The notes under the pieces: generated by a model
The model's database searches: none
Seen by the model: the letters and a program-made list of their open reading frames with translations, nothing else
Told to the model about the DNA's origin: nothing
In this document: positions 1 through 9,409 of the stretch, piece after piece
How the letters are laid out: every line of letters starts with the position of its first letter
Numbering within the stretch: the first letter of the stretch is position 1
Translations under genes and position numbers: made by a program
Assembly: GCA_023053575.1 (NCBI GenBank)
Contig: JAKZAP010000019.1
Span: 4,154,001-4,218,000, forward strand
From: Branchinecta lynchi
Taxonomy: Eukaryota > Arthropoda > Branchiopoda > Anostraca > Branchinectidae
Reading direction: 5' to 3'
DNA: 64,000 bases

Positions 1-159
1 TTGGTCACATTCAGCTAACTCACTGTTTTCCTCTTAGACTGTTAGCGAAATTTTAAGCAGGAATACAACAAAAAAACTGAACACTAGCTATCAAAAGAAA
101 TAGATTGTTCAAATGTTTAGCTTCATTATTTTTTTTTAATTCGCACATCTGCTAAATTT

Positions 160-432
160 AGTTCAATTCATTTATTTATTTCTGCCAAGGCTGGCGAGTA
201 GAAAATATATCCAAACAATAGGTCTACAACTGACAAATAACTAGACCATATACACAAACTACATTCAATTCATTTGAAAAAGTTACACTAGCATAGCCTA
301 CATGAATATCAACCTGAAACTTTAACCAACCTGAAACTACCTGAAACTAACCACGGGAGGACCATCCACCTTTGTCGCTGGACAATACGATTTAAGTTAA
401 TGTAAGGTAAAATACAATAATCAATCAATCAA
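160..432. repeat. Probable non-LTR retrotransposon 3' ends with short tandem tails
   Basis: Two short simple-repeat tails are visible. One is an ATTT repeat at about 168-182, which would be an AAAT tail on the minus strand. The other is an AATC repeat at about 418-431 on the plus strand. Similar tails close the recognisable LINE remnants in this window, so these are probably 5'-truncated LINE or SINE 3' ends. No coding part is present, so the family assignment is inference only. Confidence 0.3.
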
Positions 433-539
433 CGCAACGCATCAGAAAAGTGTGATGTTTTTTCTTTGTAAATGTTCTTCGTTTGTCCGATAAATTTATT
501 TCAAAGCAAACTTGGGTAGGGAGCAACGTCAATGGGTGA

Positions 540-880
540 TTTCTATGAGTGGCAATGGTTTGCCGTTGGTCCAGAAAGGAATATGCTTGGGGATTGTTCT
601 TCCGACCAAGTTTCATCCCAATCCCTCCACTCTAAAGTTTCATTAAGATCCGATCAACCGTTCGAAAATTCTCAGGATTCCGGATTCCCCCTCCCTCCAC
701 TCTCCCCACGATGGTTAAACCGAAACAACCGAAGTTAAAATCGTCGAGTCCCTGATATGCCTGCCAAGTTTCATCGTCCTAGCATATCTGGAAGTACCCC
801 AACTCACGATCGCCGGACTGATCGACCGACGGAAAAGTGATCGGTATATAGCACTTGGTCGGAAGGCAAGTGGCAAATAG
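540..880 (-). mobile_element. Family A rolling-circle-like element, 5' fragment (A1)
   Basis: Read on the minus strand this begins with the family A 5' end near 880: a degenerate TGGCACTTG hairpin, then a run of GTCGGTC-like repeats, then the conserved AAACTTGGCAGGCATATCAG block. It continues into one GGGGAG/AATCCGGAAT internal unit and stops near 540. The 3' hairpin end is absent, so it is truncated. No protein is encoded; short open frames here are repeat by-products. Confidence 0.7.
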
Positions 881-1451
881 GCAAATAAGGCAAATAAGCG
901 ACATACAATCATCGAGAGTGGTAAAAACCGCAACCCGGCAAAAAGGACAATTCTCTAATGTCATGATATTCGGGATAGCATTTAATCCTCTTTTTTTTTT
1001 TACTTCCGTGCGGATAGTTTCTTTCCCTCTTGGTTTGACTCATCGTGTTTTGGAAGATTTGTCAGCTAAAAAGGCTCAACAAAAATCTTAGTATAACTTA
1101 GCGTAACCGTTTACATGTACGCTTCCAAAACAGTTGTAAAGTTATCTCTGAACTCTGACGATTGTGCCACGAATATTAAGGTGCATTTTTTTAAATGTAA
1201 TTTCGGTGTAGTTTGACGTACTTTTGCCTTAGTTATTAAAGTAGATTGTGTGGAATAGACAAATAAAACGGTAAACATACTGTACTTTCCTAACCGAAAC
1301 AATAGTACGTCAAACTACACCGAAACTACATCTCACAAAAACACGCGGATTCTCGTAGTGAAAGGAATGGATGAAACCCGATGTAATGCACTGAAAGATT
1401 AGTGCTGTCAGTCTCACAGAATCAGACCGTGGAAGCTTGACTTCGGACCTA

Positions 1452-1617
1452 CACTGTAAAAAGTTTCTCCAAGTAAGGATTAAAGTTAACTGCTTTGCTA
1501 CTGGGATTAATTTTATCTCTACTGCGATAAGATTAATCCGAATTAGAGATAAGACCATCTCTTTAGAGACAAGATTAATCCCAGTATCAAATACTGCAAG
1601 ATTTTTTTTTTACAATG
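1452..1617. mobile_element. Short TIR element flanked by TA (family O, copy 1)
   Basis: A 166 bp element begins CACTGTAAAAAGTTTCTCC and ends with a degenerate complement of the same, with TA on both outer edges (1450-1451 and 1618-1619). The interior is itself an inverted repeat around ATTAATCC / GGATTAAT and CTACTGGGATTAAT. Copies 2 and 3 are at 10109-10286 and 11770-11927. TA duplications suggest a Tc1/mariner-like or related mobiliser. It is non-coding. Confidence 0.75.
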
Positions 1618-1811
1618 TACCTGTAATCCTTCATATCTATGGACTATGGGATTATTAATACAAGTGTATGATATACGATATCATATATATTTGCACAAAA
1701 AGCCCGAGCGCCACGGCAATACAATACAAAAAAAAAACAGAACAACACATTAATTTAAACAATTACATTATCGCATACATTATCTTATCGCCAAATTCCA
1801 ACTCAATAAAC

Positions 1812-2104
1812 CTTTCTCGATGCTTCAGTTCAATTCAATTCACTATAATCTAAAAAACAGAGAACGGACAAGCCGATGGGTTGTTTTTACATAAAAAAGG
1901 GTTAAACGTTAAATTTTTACGTCTTAGGCTTTCCTTGGAAGCCTAAGAAATCTTCCTATCTGGCGAAATCCGTTAAAGCATTCATCCCTTAGGCGGTCCC
2001 TTAGGCTGTACTGGAATGACTGTCACGGTTTTGACCGTCGTTGTTTTTGCTTTCTGCCGTTTTTGACAATCGCTGTTTTTGTTTCAGCCGTTTTGACATG
2101 TAAC
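1812..2104 (-). repeat. LINE 3' UTR and GAATT-type tail (minus strand)
   Basis: Downstream, on the minus strand, of the reverse-transcriptase C-terminal remnant at 2105-2266. It ends in a short GAATT-type tail (about 1824-1843), the same kind of tail as the LINE at 27.3-27.9 kb. The boundaries are approximate. Confidence 0.4.
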
Positions 2105-2266
2105 TCATTTGAATGGGTTTTTCTCCCACTCCTTGTCCAGACGAGATTTGAATGTTGCCATGCCATGGAGTTCAGACATAGCGGTTTCTTCCATTAGCCG
2201 GTTCCAGTCGTTCATCGCCTTCTTCGGGAAGAGTTTTTTTTCACTCATGTGTTCGCGTAGGTGTTT
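2105..2266 (-). pseudogene. Non-LTR retrotransposon ORF2 C-terminus (fragment)
   Basis: The minus strand is open for 53 codons between a stop at 2267-2269 and its own stop at 2105-2107. The translation includes MNDWNRLMEETAMSEL followed by a TFKSRLDKEW ending. An aromatic-Asn (WN) motif followed by a basic FKxRLD tail is the usual C-terminus of CR1/Jockey-like reverse-transcriptase proteins. The upstream reverse-transcriptase core is missing, so this is a 5'-truncated dead copy. Assignment rests on the motif only, not on a search. Confidence 0.55.
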
Positions 2267-2809
2267 CTACTGTTTTCTTGTTCTGTGTCGGTGGACGATA
2301 GGGAAAAGAGCTTGGAAGCATGGGGGCCACCCACTCCTCCAAAATCAACGAAGCCAACGAATATATACACTCATTTAATTCTACGTTTTGGCCGATCGAT
2401 CCTTGCTAGTGAAAAACATAGAGATATTCTGCCCAATCTAGCACCGGCGACAGGGCGGACGCGGCACCAAAATCTCCTGGCGCCAGTTAGATGTCGCACT
2501 AACCGGTATTCGAATTCATTTGTGCCATATTTTATTGAGAAAATTAACAAAAAATGAGGGAATTCCAAGTGATTTATTTTTGTATGTAATAATTGCATAT
2601 ATTCAAGTATTGCAACACATTGAATGTAATGGTCGACGTATTTAGTGCCATGTCGGTGCTACGAGTTTGATCAATAAAAATATCTATCTACACTAATACA
2701 CTTTTGGAAATTTCGTCGGCTCTGCCACAAACCATGGACAACGGGGCCCAGCCAGCACATGACACTCTACGTTCTTTTCTGGCAGATGATGAAAAATTGT
2801 ATATTGTAT

Positions 2810-2900
2810 TTGTTGTGTTTTATTTAGTTCTTTTATTTTATTTTACATACTTCGTTTTTCAAATGGCGGGTCAGAGATAAATTACTTACTTACTTACTGA
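2810..2900 (+). repeat. LINE/SINE 3' end with TTAC tail
   Basis: Contains a motif CAAATGGCGGGTCAGAGATAA followed by a TTAC repeat. The same 3' end (AAATGACGGGTGATAAATAAA) recurs at 62160-62260 on the plus strand, and in reverse orientation at 47237-47290 and 63785-63830. The tail sequence differs between copies, as expected for non-LTR elements with short tandem tails. Confidence 0.5.
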
Positions 2901-3175
2901 AATAAAAGGCGAATATTTCGGGAGGACAACCGCCTCCCTTCTTGAACAGATAGAAAATTTCGAGGAAAAATGCCAAAACGAGGATGAAGATTCACAACCA
3001 AGACAACCAGAACAAAGCGGAAACAACAGTAAACCGAAAATTAAAACCGAAACTGGAAAAATTCGAAGCCTGAGCGAGCCACTCACCAATACCTGCGAGT
3101 AACCATTATGACTATTCTCGCTCCGTACTAGCGAGTGACTAAGCGAGTACTAGAGACCTCGTTTTGAAAAGCGCT
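2901..3175. other. No recognisable feature
   Basis: No conserved domain, long frame or repeat end was recognised here. There is a small inverted pair around CTAGCGAGTGACTAAGCGAG near 3128-3150. Confidence 0.3.
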
Positions 3176-3179
3176 AGGT

Positions 3180-3942
3180 GAAAGATGTCTCGTCGTCGAC
3201 GCAGAGCTTTCGCTTGTATGGACAAAGGGGTAGGGAAGGAACCACCTTGTTTTCCGAAAACTGGTCGAAATTTGTTTATTAAATTGTTCACAAGACAGTT
3301 GTCGGGTGCATTCTGCCTTTTCGACCCAGTAAATGAGGGTTGAGACTTCTGAGAACTAAACTGATCGCATACTTTTTTTGTGTATCTTTAGTATGTTCGA
3401 TAGCTACAACAGCATGTCTCCTCACCCTATATATCATTCGTTATAACAACATATTTACTTGATCTAAACATATTTACTTTATTTAAATTTCTGGATTCCG
3501 GGTGATCCCACTTGTCCGGCAAGAAAAAATTTTCACATTTGGATTCAGCATGTCTCCTTGCCCCTGAATAGATTATCTAATCTACTTCAGATTCAACTTT
3601 TACTTCTTACAAATTTTCCGGTTTTTCCGGATTCCCCGTTAACTACTTGTCCGGCGAGAAAACAGATTTCATATTGGGATTCAGTATGTCTCCTTGTCCC
3701 TAAATCGACTATGTCATTAGCTTTTAAAAAATATTTTATTTCGCCTCTTAATTTGAAACCCCTCCTCCTCCCCTAAATTTACAGCTGTAAAGCCCATCTA
3801 CGAACTGGACCTTTCCCTTGATCCTCACACCAAGTTTCATCAAAATATCTCTTTCCCCTGATAGGTATTGTACTCATAGAGGAACGGACAACTTTTACGA
3901 AGTCATAGGTATCCTTCCACTTACGTTTTGGGATCCCAAAAA
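3180..3942 (-). mobile_element. Family B rolling-circle-like element, variant with a different 3' part (B1)
   Basis: The plus-strand right end carries the family B terminus TTTTGGGATCCCAAAA (about 3926-3942), which is the 5' end of the element read on the minus strand. Inside are units with CCGGATTCC, TTGTCCGGCGAG and CAGCATGTCTCC, and the block CCAAGTTTCATCAAAATATC. There is only a trace of the GACGGAC microsatellite. The left part (3180-3420, GTTGTCGGGTGCATTCTG) differs from standard B copies but recurs at about 37.9-38.1 kb and, inverted, at 59.6-59.8 kb, so it defines a sub-family. Confidence 0.7.
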
Positions 3943-3984
3943 CAGTAATAAAGAAGACACAGGCTCCAAATCCGAAAAGAACCT

Positions 3985-4185
3985 AAGAAGCTTAAAGCAC
4001 AACTCTTACTCCAAATGACCTATCCACTATGAAATGGATCAGAAGAAAAGTTTTTCGAAAATACCATTACATTCTACCTGAATTTGGCGATTTTCTTGTT
4101 AATGCGTGTCGACTCTATCCAGCCTTCCTGCTCAGCGACGCGGCAGCTGGGCGCAAAATGTTTTAAAACTGAACGCGCCGGTATT
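3985..4185 (+). repeat. Family V dispersed repeat, left part (copy 1)
   Basis: Matches the paralogues at about 19970-20200 and 23555-23740: AAAGCACAACTCTTACT near the left edge, then an AAAATACCA region, CTATCCAGCCTTCC, and a GCGCAAAAT stretch. It is interrupted by family B element B2 and resumes after 5651. Non-coding; mechanism unknown. Confidence 0.55.
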
Positions 4186-4434
4186 AACAAGACCAAAGGT
4201 TTCGATGGGATCCCAAAAATTCAATATCTGATCCAGACAACTGGGTCTTGTCTTAGCCAGATCCAGTCTTCGCCAGACTCCTTGAACATTTTTACAATTA
4301 AAATTCAGAAACAGATTAAGGCCAAATAGCTAATCACCTGAGAAAACCAAGTTCAGATTTGGATTCAGCATGTGTGTTTACCCCTATAAGTCATATCTGT
4401 TTTGACGAAAACTTCCTGCCACTTCTGCCAATTT

Positions 4435-5390
4435 CCCGGTTCCGGCCGAACTCCAGAACTACTTGTCCGGCGAAAAAAGAAAGCTCAAAGACGAAATCAG
4501 GGTATCTTCTTTCCCCAGTAATGAGCATCTAATCAACTTCAAATAGAAATTTAGCTTATAAAAAATTTTCCTATTCCAGCCGGATTCCGGTCGAACTATA
4601 TGTCTGGGTAAAATACGATTGTCACACAGGGACTCAGCATCTCTTCTTACCCCTAAATCGCTTATCTAATCAACTAGAAATAAAACTTTGACTTCCAACA
4701 GTTTTCCGGTTTTGGCCGGATTCCGGACGAACTACATGTCCGGGTAGACACTTGTTTTCACATAAGTGTTCAGCATGTCTTCTTGCCCTAAATCGAACAT
4801 CTAATCAACTCCAAATAAAACTTTTAATTTTGACAAACTTTCCGGTTTGGGCCGGATTCCGGTCGAAATACTTGTCCGTCGAGAAAATAATTTTCACCAT
4901 CGTCTTCAGCTTGTCTCCCTACCTCTAAATCGAACATTTAATCAACTTCAAATAAAACTTTTACTTTCAACAAACTTTCCGGTTTGGGCCGGATTCCGGG
5001 CGAAATACTTGTCCATCGAGAAAATAGTTTTCACCATCGTCTTCAGCATGTCTTCCTACCCCTAAATCGAACATCTAATCAATTTCAAATAAAACTTAAA
5101 CTTTCAACAAACTTTCCGGTTTGGGCCGGATTCCGGGCGAAATACTTGTCCGACGAGAAAATAATTTTCACCATCGTCTTCAGCATGTCTTCTTACCCCT
5201 AAATCGAACATCTAATCAACTTCAAATAAAACTTTTACTTTCAACAAACTTTCCGGTTTTGACCGGATTCCGGGCGAACTACTTGTCCGATGACAAAATG
5301 GTTTTCACCATCGTGTTCAGCATGTCTTCTTACCCCATAATCGACAATCACATTAGCTGTTTCAAAATATTTTGTTTGTCCCTTAATCTG
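4435..5390 (+). repeat. Tandem array of about seven 137 bp units inside B2
   Basis: The motif TTCCGG-TTT-GG-CCGGATTCCGG starts near 4435, 4571, 4706, 4841, 4978, 5115 and 5252, a period of 135-137 bp. Each unit also carries TTGTCCG-CGAGAAAAT, TTCAGCATGTCTTCTTACC and CTAATCAACTTCAAATAAA. The last three units are almost identical and the earlier ones are more diverged, consistent with recent local expansion. The repeated ~72-residue open frames are shadows of this periodicity. Confidence 0.85.
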
Positions 5391-5520
5391 AATCCCCTCC
5401 CCCACCCCTAAATGTAGAGCTACAAAGCCCATCTACGAACTTGACTGGTCCGACGACCCAACGAACCCTCACACCAAGTTTCATCAAAATATCTCATTCC
5501 CTTCGAGAGTTATCGTGCTT

Positions 5521-5600
5521 ACAGACGGACGGACAGACGGACAGACGGACGGACGGACGGACGGACGGACGGACGGACAGACGGACGGACAGACGGACAA
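5521..5600. repeat. GACG/GACA microsatellite
   Basis: About 80 bp of GACGGACA/GACG repeats next to the 5' end of B2. A shorter GACG/GACA tract occupies the same position in most B copies, and GTCCGTC/GTCGGTC does so in family A copies. Confidence 0.9.
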
Positions 5601-5651
5601 CTTTTGCGATGTCATAGGTATCCCTCCACTTACGTTTTGGGATCCCAAAAA

Positions 5652-5935
5652 GACGGAAACTAAGCGAATAAATAAAGTAAAAAAGAGAAGACTCTCATAT
5701 CCTTATGTGTGAAAGATTTGTCAGTGAGCGTTCAAAATTCCGGCAAACTTTACGTTCTGTGACGGGCAAAAGTCGGCACGGCCGAAAAAGCGCTAAAAAT
5801 TCATATGCACAAAACGAAACAATGGAGAAAGGTTGGGATTTTAGAAGCTTATAACTCCATAAAGGAGCCAGGTATGTTATAAAAGGCAGAATAAGCCAGA
5901 GAGGCCCTTTAACAATTTAGACATTTTAGTACCCA
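5652..5935 (+). repeat. Family V dispersed repeat, right part (copy 1)
   Basis: Continuation of the repeat interrupted by B2. It aligns loosely with 20250-20460: GTGACGGGCAAAAGTCGG, GCTAAAAATTC, TACAAAATGAA-like sequence, GGCAGAATAAG, then an AGGCCCTTTAA end that parallels GGGTCCTTTACTG in copy 2. Confidence 0.45.
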
Positions 5936-6309
5936 GCATTTGGCAGGGTGTACCAGTGCTTGGCATAGGCTTTTCAAAACTATTAGCTATTAGCATAGCC
6001 GACTCAAAAAGAAAGGGGTTTGTGGTAGACTTCGGGGGAAGGGGGCTTTAGCAGGGAACATTTCGTCAAAAAAATATACAAAGTTGGGTTTTAGTGGAAG
6101 TTAAGATTTTTGTCACTCACAAGATTCATAAAAAAAAGAAAACTAACATCTGGATACGCAATTTCTATAGAAATCAGACAACATAGTATGTGTTAACGTG
6201 ACAGAAAAATTGTGTTTTGATCCTTTAAGTGTTTTTATAAGACATGACTATAAATGAGGTTTGCAATGTTATTTTTAACGAGAAAAAAGCGATTAAAAAG
6301 TCGTAACAA

Positions 6310-6392
6310 AAAAATCTGGAACACTTGTGATACGTGTTATGTGTCAAAAACTGCGCATCCTTGTGTTGTGTGTTATCACACTTCTGACAGTG
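6310..6392. mobile_element. Half copy of the TA-flanked family P element
   Basis: Ends GTTATCACACTTCTGACAGTG followed by TA, which is the terminal inverted repeat seen at 29225 and, on the other end, at 62590. The internal phrase GCGCATCCTTGTGTT also matches 62900-62935. The left end is not clearly preserved (possibly near 6190). Confidence 0.5.
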
Positions 6393-6395
6393 TAG

Positions 6396-6465
6396 TAATG
6401 GCCTGAAGAGGACCCTTGCCAAGGAGGGATGAAGTACAGCTGGAAATTTTTAGCTGACAACGTAT
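6396..6465 (+). repeat. Family S short repeat (copy 1)
   Basis: GCCTGAAGAGGACCCTTGCCAAG followed by a GGATGAAG/CAGCTG region. It matches 17068-17155 and 17828-17912, where the same phrase is followed by ATATAATAAA and CTGACTTATCCGTTTTG. It may be the 3' end of a retrotransposon; function unknown. Confidence 0.45.
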
Positions 6466-6769
6466 TCCACTTGCGTCAAAAATTTTCCCTGTCACTTGTA
6501 GAACCTTATGGCGGCAAACTATTTCTGATTCAACTTTTGACGCACAGACAACCTGGCAGACGATAAAATCGTTTCCAAGAAATTTTCCTGTCGTTTGCAC
6601 TTCCTGATGGTGCCAAGTCGAGCGCAATAACTCAAGAAATACATACCCAGCTAACTCGTGGAATAACTGAGCTAGTGTTGGGCGATATTCGGTATCGATT
6701 TATCAGATTTTCGAAATACGAAGATACGCACACAAGTAAAAAGATGGACAATTCGGCTGGAGCCTAATT

Positions 6770-6835
6770 CAACAAGAGCTGAAAGCTCATAAAGCACTTG
6801 CAAGGGTAGTTAGCATGTCTTTCAGCTTAGGGTTG
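6770..6835 (-). mobile_element. Family A 3' terminus fragment (A2)
   Basis: AACAAGAGCT-GAA-AGCTCAT followed by AAAGCACTTGCAAGG is the family A 3' terminus with its hairpin, read on the minus strand. It is followed by GTTAGCATGTCTTTCAG, as in A3 at 23.8 kb, and then the element stops. Confidence 0.7.
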
Positions 6836-6882
6836 TGTTGTAGCTGGGTCCGTGCGGTAACATCCTCTTACCCTTAAAGCCA

Positions 6883-7250
6883 GGCTTCACCTTCCAGATT
6901 ACCAGACGTCCGGGGTTTCCGCATAGTCAAACCAACCCTTCCAGATTTTCATGATAATGATGACAGCTAGATTTGCTGTTTTTTTTCCTTGATGTCCCCT
7001 TTACATTTCAAACATCTCTTGCATCACAGTCACAACTGTCAATCACTTTCCCTTAAATTTTCTTCCTCCATTTGCATAATTTGTAGTGTATCTCGAACGG
7101 GTTGCCTCTATGGCACCTTCCAGACATCCGGAATCTGGGGTGTCTAACACCCCGGACTTCCGGACGTTTTTGGCCTTGCTTCACCTTCCAGATACGTCTC
7201 GACGAAAACGGCTGTTTGGAAACCGGAAGAAAGATCTGGAAGGTGAAGCC
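6883..7250. mobile_element. Candidate TIR element with AGGCTTCACC termini
   Basis: AGGCTTCACCTTCCAGAT at 6883-6900 is repeated as its exact complement at 7233-7250, bounding 368 bp. A third copy of the phrase, in direct orientation, lies inside near 7176-7194. The body is GC-richer than its flanks and has CGGACGTC-type repeats. No target duplication could be recognised, so this may be a MITE or simply an inverted repeat. Confidence 0.45.
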
Positions 7251-7374
7251 TCACTTTTACTCGTGATCAGCTGACTGAACGACCGGATGTCCACCAAATT
7301 CCATTCTGCCCCTCCATTCTACGAGCTAAATTTTCCCTTAGTTTAACTTGTCTTGGTACAGTAGTTGGAAGCTT

Positions 7375-7862
7375 CGCTTTTTAGCGAAAGCAAATGCCGA
7401 ATATGTGAACTTTAATTACGAAATTATACCAAAGTAATAATCTCAACTGATGCATTACAGTTAGATTACACAAAATTTCGCCTGCGCGCATTTTGTAGTA
7501 TTCTTTATTTGGAAGAACTGTGTTTCGTTTATTTGGTGTTTTAGGACCGAAATTCGTGGGGGTGTGAAACACGTCAAAAGCTTGAACTTGTATGGTAGGT
7601 AAGGCTAAATTTGTCCGGAAAAAAGGCAGATTTAAAAAATTTCGCCTGCGGTGCTTATTTTCAGTTTCTCGTGGTACAGCCGTTGGAAAACTAACCAAAT
7701 ATTTGCACTTTAATATACGAAATTACATCAAAAAATAATCTCAACTGATGTATTACAGTTAGTTACCCCTGTTCAGTGCTGGCGGGAAATGTGCAACGGC
7801 GTGTTTCGTCGGCACAAACCGGACGTCCCCCCCCCCTAAAGGTAAAAGGCTAGTCACGCCCC
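7375..7862. mobile_element. Truncated hAT-like element related to the 57.6 kb copy
   Basis: The right edge GGCTAGTCACGCCCCTG at 7846-7862 resembles the hAT-type TIR of the element at 57595-58992. Two direct repeats inside (about 7408-7465 and 7709-7766) share TCTCAACTGATG-ATTACAGTTAG, and two copies of AAATTTCGCCTGCG appear at about 7476 and 7638. The same AATTTCGCCTGCGGCGC phrase occurs three times at 58.35-58.72 kb. The left TIR was not found. Confidence 0.5.
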
Positions 7863-8812
7863 TGCGAAACTGTCACCAAGATCAATTGCGAACGGCAGAA
7901 ACCCAGCTAATTCTCCGTCTCAGCGATTTCCAGAGCGATCCACAAGAGGCTGGATTTGGACGTTGTTGGTCCGGTCGAAGTTGTAGATTTCCGGTTTTCA
8001 CCGGATTCGAAAGCCTTGTCCACAGTCGCGACTGAGGACTACTAGAGTGTTGTCATTTCTAAAGGAATCCCAGAACCGAGGGAATCAACAGATTTGAGCC
8101 TTGGGAGCAAAAAATCAACAACAAAAAAGACTAAAAACACGACCGACGATAATTTCTGATGTCAATATTTGGGCGTAATAGAAAATTATGCATTCTGGAA
8201 GAACTATTCCGAACCATGCTGTGAACTATTATCAAGAAAGAATAATCCTTTAATTTGATAATCTAAAGAAAAATTATTATTACAAGAATAACCATTCAAA
8301 TAATAATTTAGCAATCAGTAGGCTACTTTATCCCTTCTTTCATCTAAAAACAAAAATCCTCAGAGATGGGATCATCAATCTTCTCCTTCACAAATTCCAG
8401 GCCTTAGGTAGACCTCACAGATTACCTTTTCCCTCAGCATGATATAAAGCGGTAGAGATACAAGGCGGTACAAACGGGTAAATATTGAAGGAACGATTCT
8501 ATTAATAGGCCATCTACCCAGGCGTTGTCCGACAAGGCCCGGTCATTTATCACGAGAAGAAGCCCAAAATAGCGAGCGTATGAGCATTTCTTTTCAAGGA
8601 AACTAAGTTATTCTCTGAGAACAGCATGAATCTAACAAGCTCGCTTCCCTAACGACATCGAGTCACGTAGAAAGATCAAGTCTTGCAAATGGTCCCCAAC
8701 ATTAATGGATTAATAGGCAGCTGACATTTGATATTCAAAGGAAAGTGCTCGAGAGGAATAGCTGCAGTGGGGCGACGGGGGGGTGTAAAATTGAAGGTTT
8801 CATGGAAGATAT
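7863..8812. other. No recognisable feature
   Basis: Nearly 1 kb with no protein frame of interest and no repeat shared with the rest of the window that I could see. Confidence 0.4.
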
Positions 8813-9203
8813 GACTTGCGTTTTTGCTGATACCATGGCATCTGTTACCACGGTAACTTGATCTGCAATTAGTAGCTTTTGCCGTTACCGTGGTATCTGA
8901 AACTACGGTTGCTCCGCAAAAACGACAATTACCGGATTTGCGCTTTTAGAAATCACCCAAAGAAATACTGATACCCACTGACATCTAGAGTGACATAACT
9001 TCCTTCACACCAATTCTACAAAAAAATAGACTCTTGTTTTAGCGAGAATGAAAGCAAGATGGATTTTCAGATACCTTGGTACCTGGCCAGATAGCACGAC
9101 AACTGCAAAATCACCTTCTGACAGTGTATCAGATACCACCGTAACTGCTATAACGATTTTAGACCGTGGTATCAGGTACCATCATATCCGCAAAAACGCA
9201 GCT
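8813..9203. mobile_element. Palindrome-rich TIR element (family Q, copy 1)
   Basis: Begins ACTTGCGTTTTTGCTGATACC and ends with ATCCGCAAAAACGCAGCT, an inverted terminus. Inside, the palindromic core TACC-GTGG-TA recurs many times in both orientations (for example near 8833, 8855, 8885 and 9165), so the whole element could fold as a long interrupted hairpin. A CTTCTGACAGTGTA phrase near 9116-9129 is the terminus of the family P element, embedded here. A second copy is at 29345-29762. Confidence 0.6.
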
Positions 9204-9206
9204 ATA

Positions 9207-9379
9207 GAGCGTGCTCCACCCTTCTAACAATAGTTACTATTTCCGTTCATCCTCACGAGATGTCACTACGCTGACCGTTAAAATAGAAAAATAGAAAAAT
9301 TGTTCCAGCCTTGACGGCAAAAAGTGATAATTCGTGACGTCATGCGTAGTAACTACGGTTAGTAGGATGGAGCACGCTG
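9207..9379. mobile_element. TIR element (family N, copy 1)
   Basis: GAGCGTGCTCCACCCTTCTA at the left and AGTAGGATGGAGCACGCT at the right are near-complementary, followed inside by AGTTACTA and GTAGTAACTAC. The short body has CGTTCCAGC-like and TTGACGGCAAAAAG stretches shared with the 21.2 and 25.6 kb copies. Target duplication not resolved. It lies immediately beside family Q copy 1. Confidence 0.65.
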
Positions 9380-9409
9380 ATAGTAAAGCTCTGCAAAGTT
9401 TAAATGGTA

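Larger units (their letters stand above)
4186..5651 (-). mobile_element. Family B rolling-circle-like element, near full length (B2)
   Basis: The most complete B copy. The left edge AACAAGACCAAAGG/TTTCGATGGGATCCC (4186 onward) is the 3' terminus read on the minus strand. The right edge ACGTTTTGGGATCCCAAAA (to 5651) is the 5' terminus. From the 5' side come a GACG/GACA microsatellite (5521-5600), the AAACTTGGTGTGAGG block, and about seven tandem 135-137 bp units (4435-5390). The palindromic 5' end, an inverted GGGATCCC copy close to the 3' end, an ACC-TTT-GGT mini-hairpin and a CTTGTT end resemble Helentron-derived non-autonomous elements. It encodes no protein. It sits inside family V repeat copy 1. 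Confidence 0.75.

Noticed and set aside
4435..5390. CRISPR-like appearance of regularly spaced repeats
   Set aside because: Units are contiguous at 137 bp with no short-repeat/spacer structure, and the setting is eukaryotic mobile DNA.
5521..5600. GACG repeat read as a threonine/aspartate-rich peptide
   Set aside because: It is a microsatellite conserved in position across family B copies, not coding.
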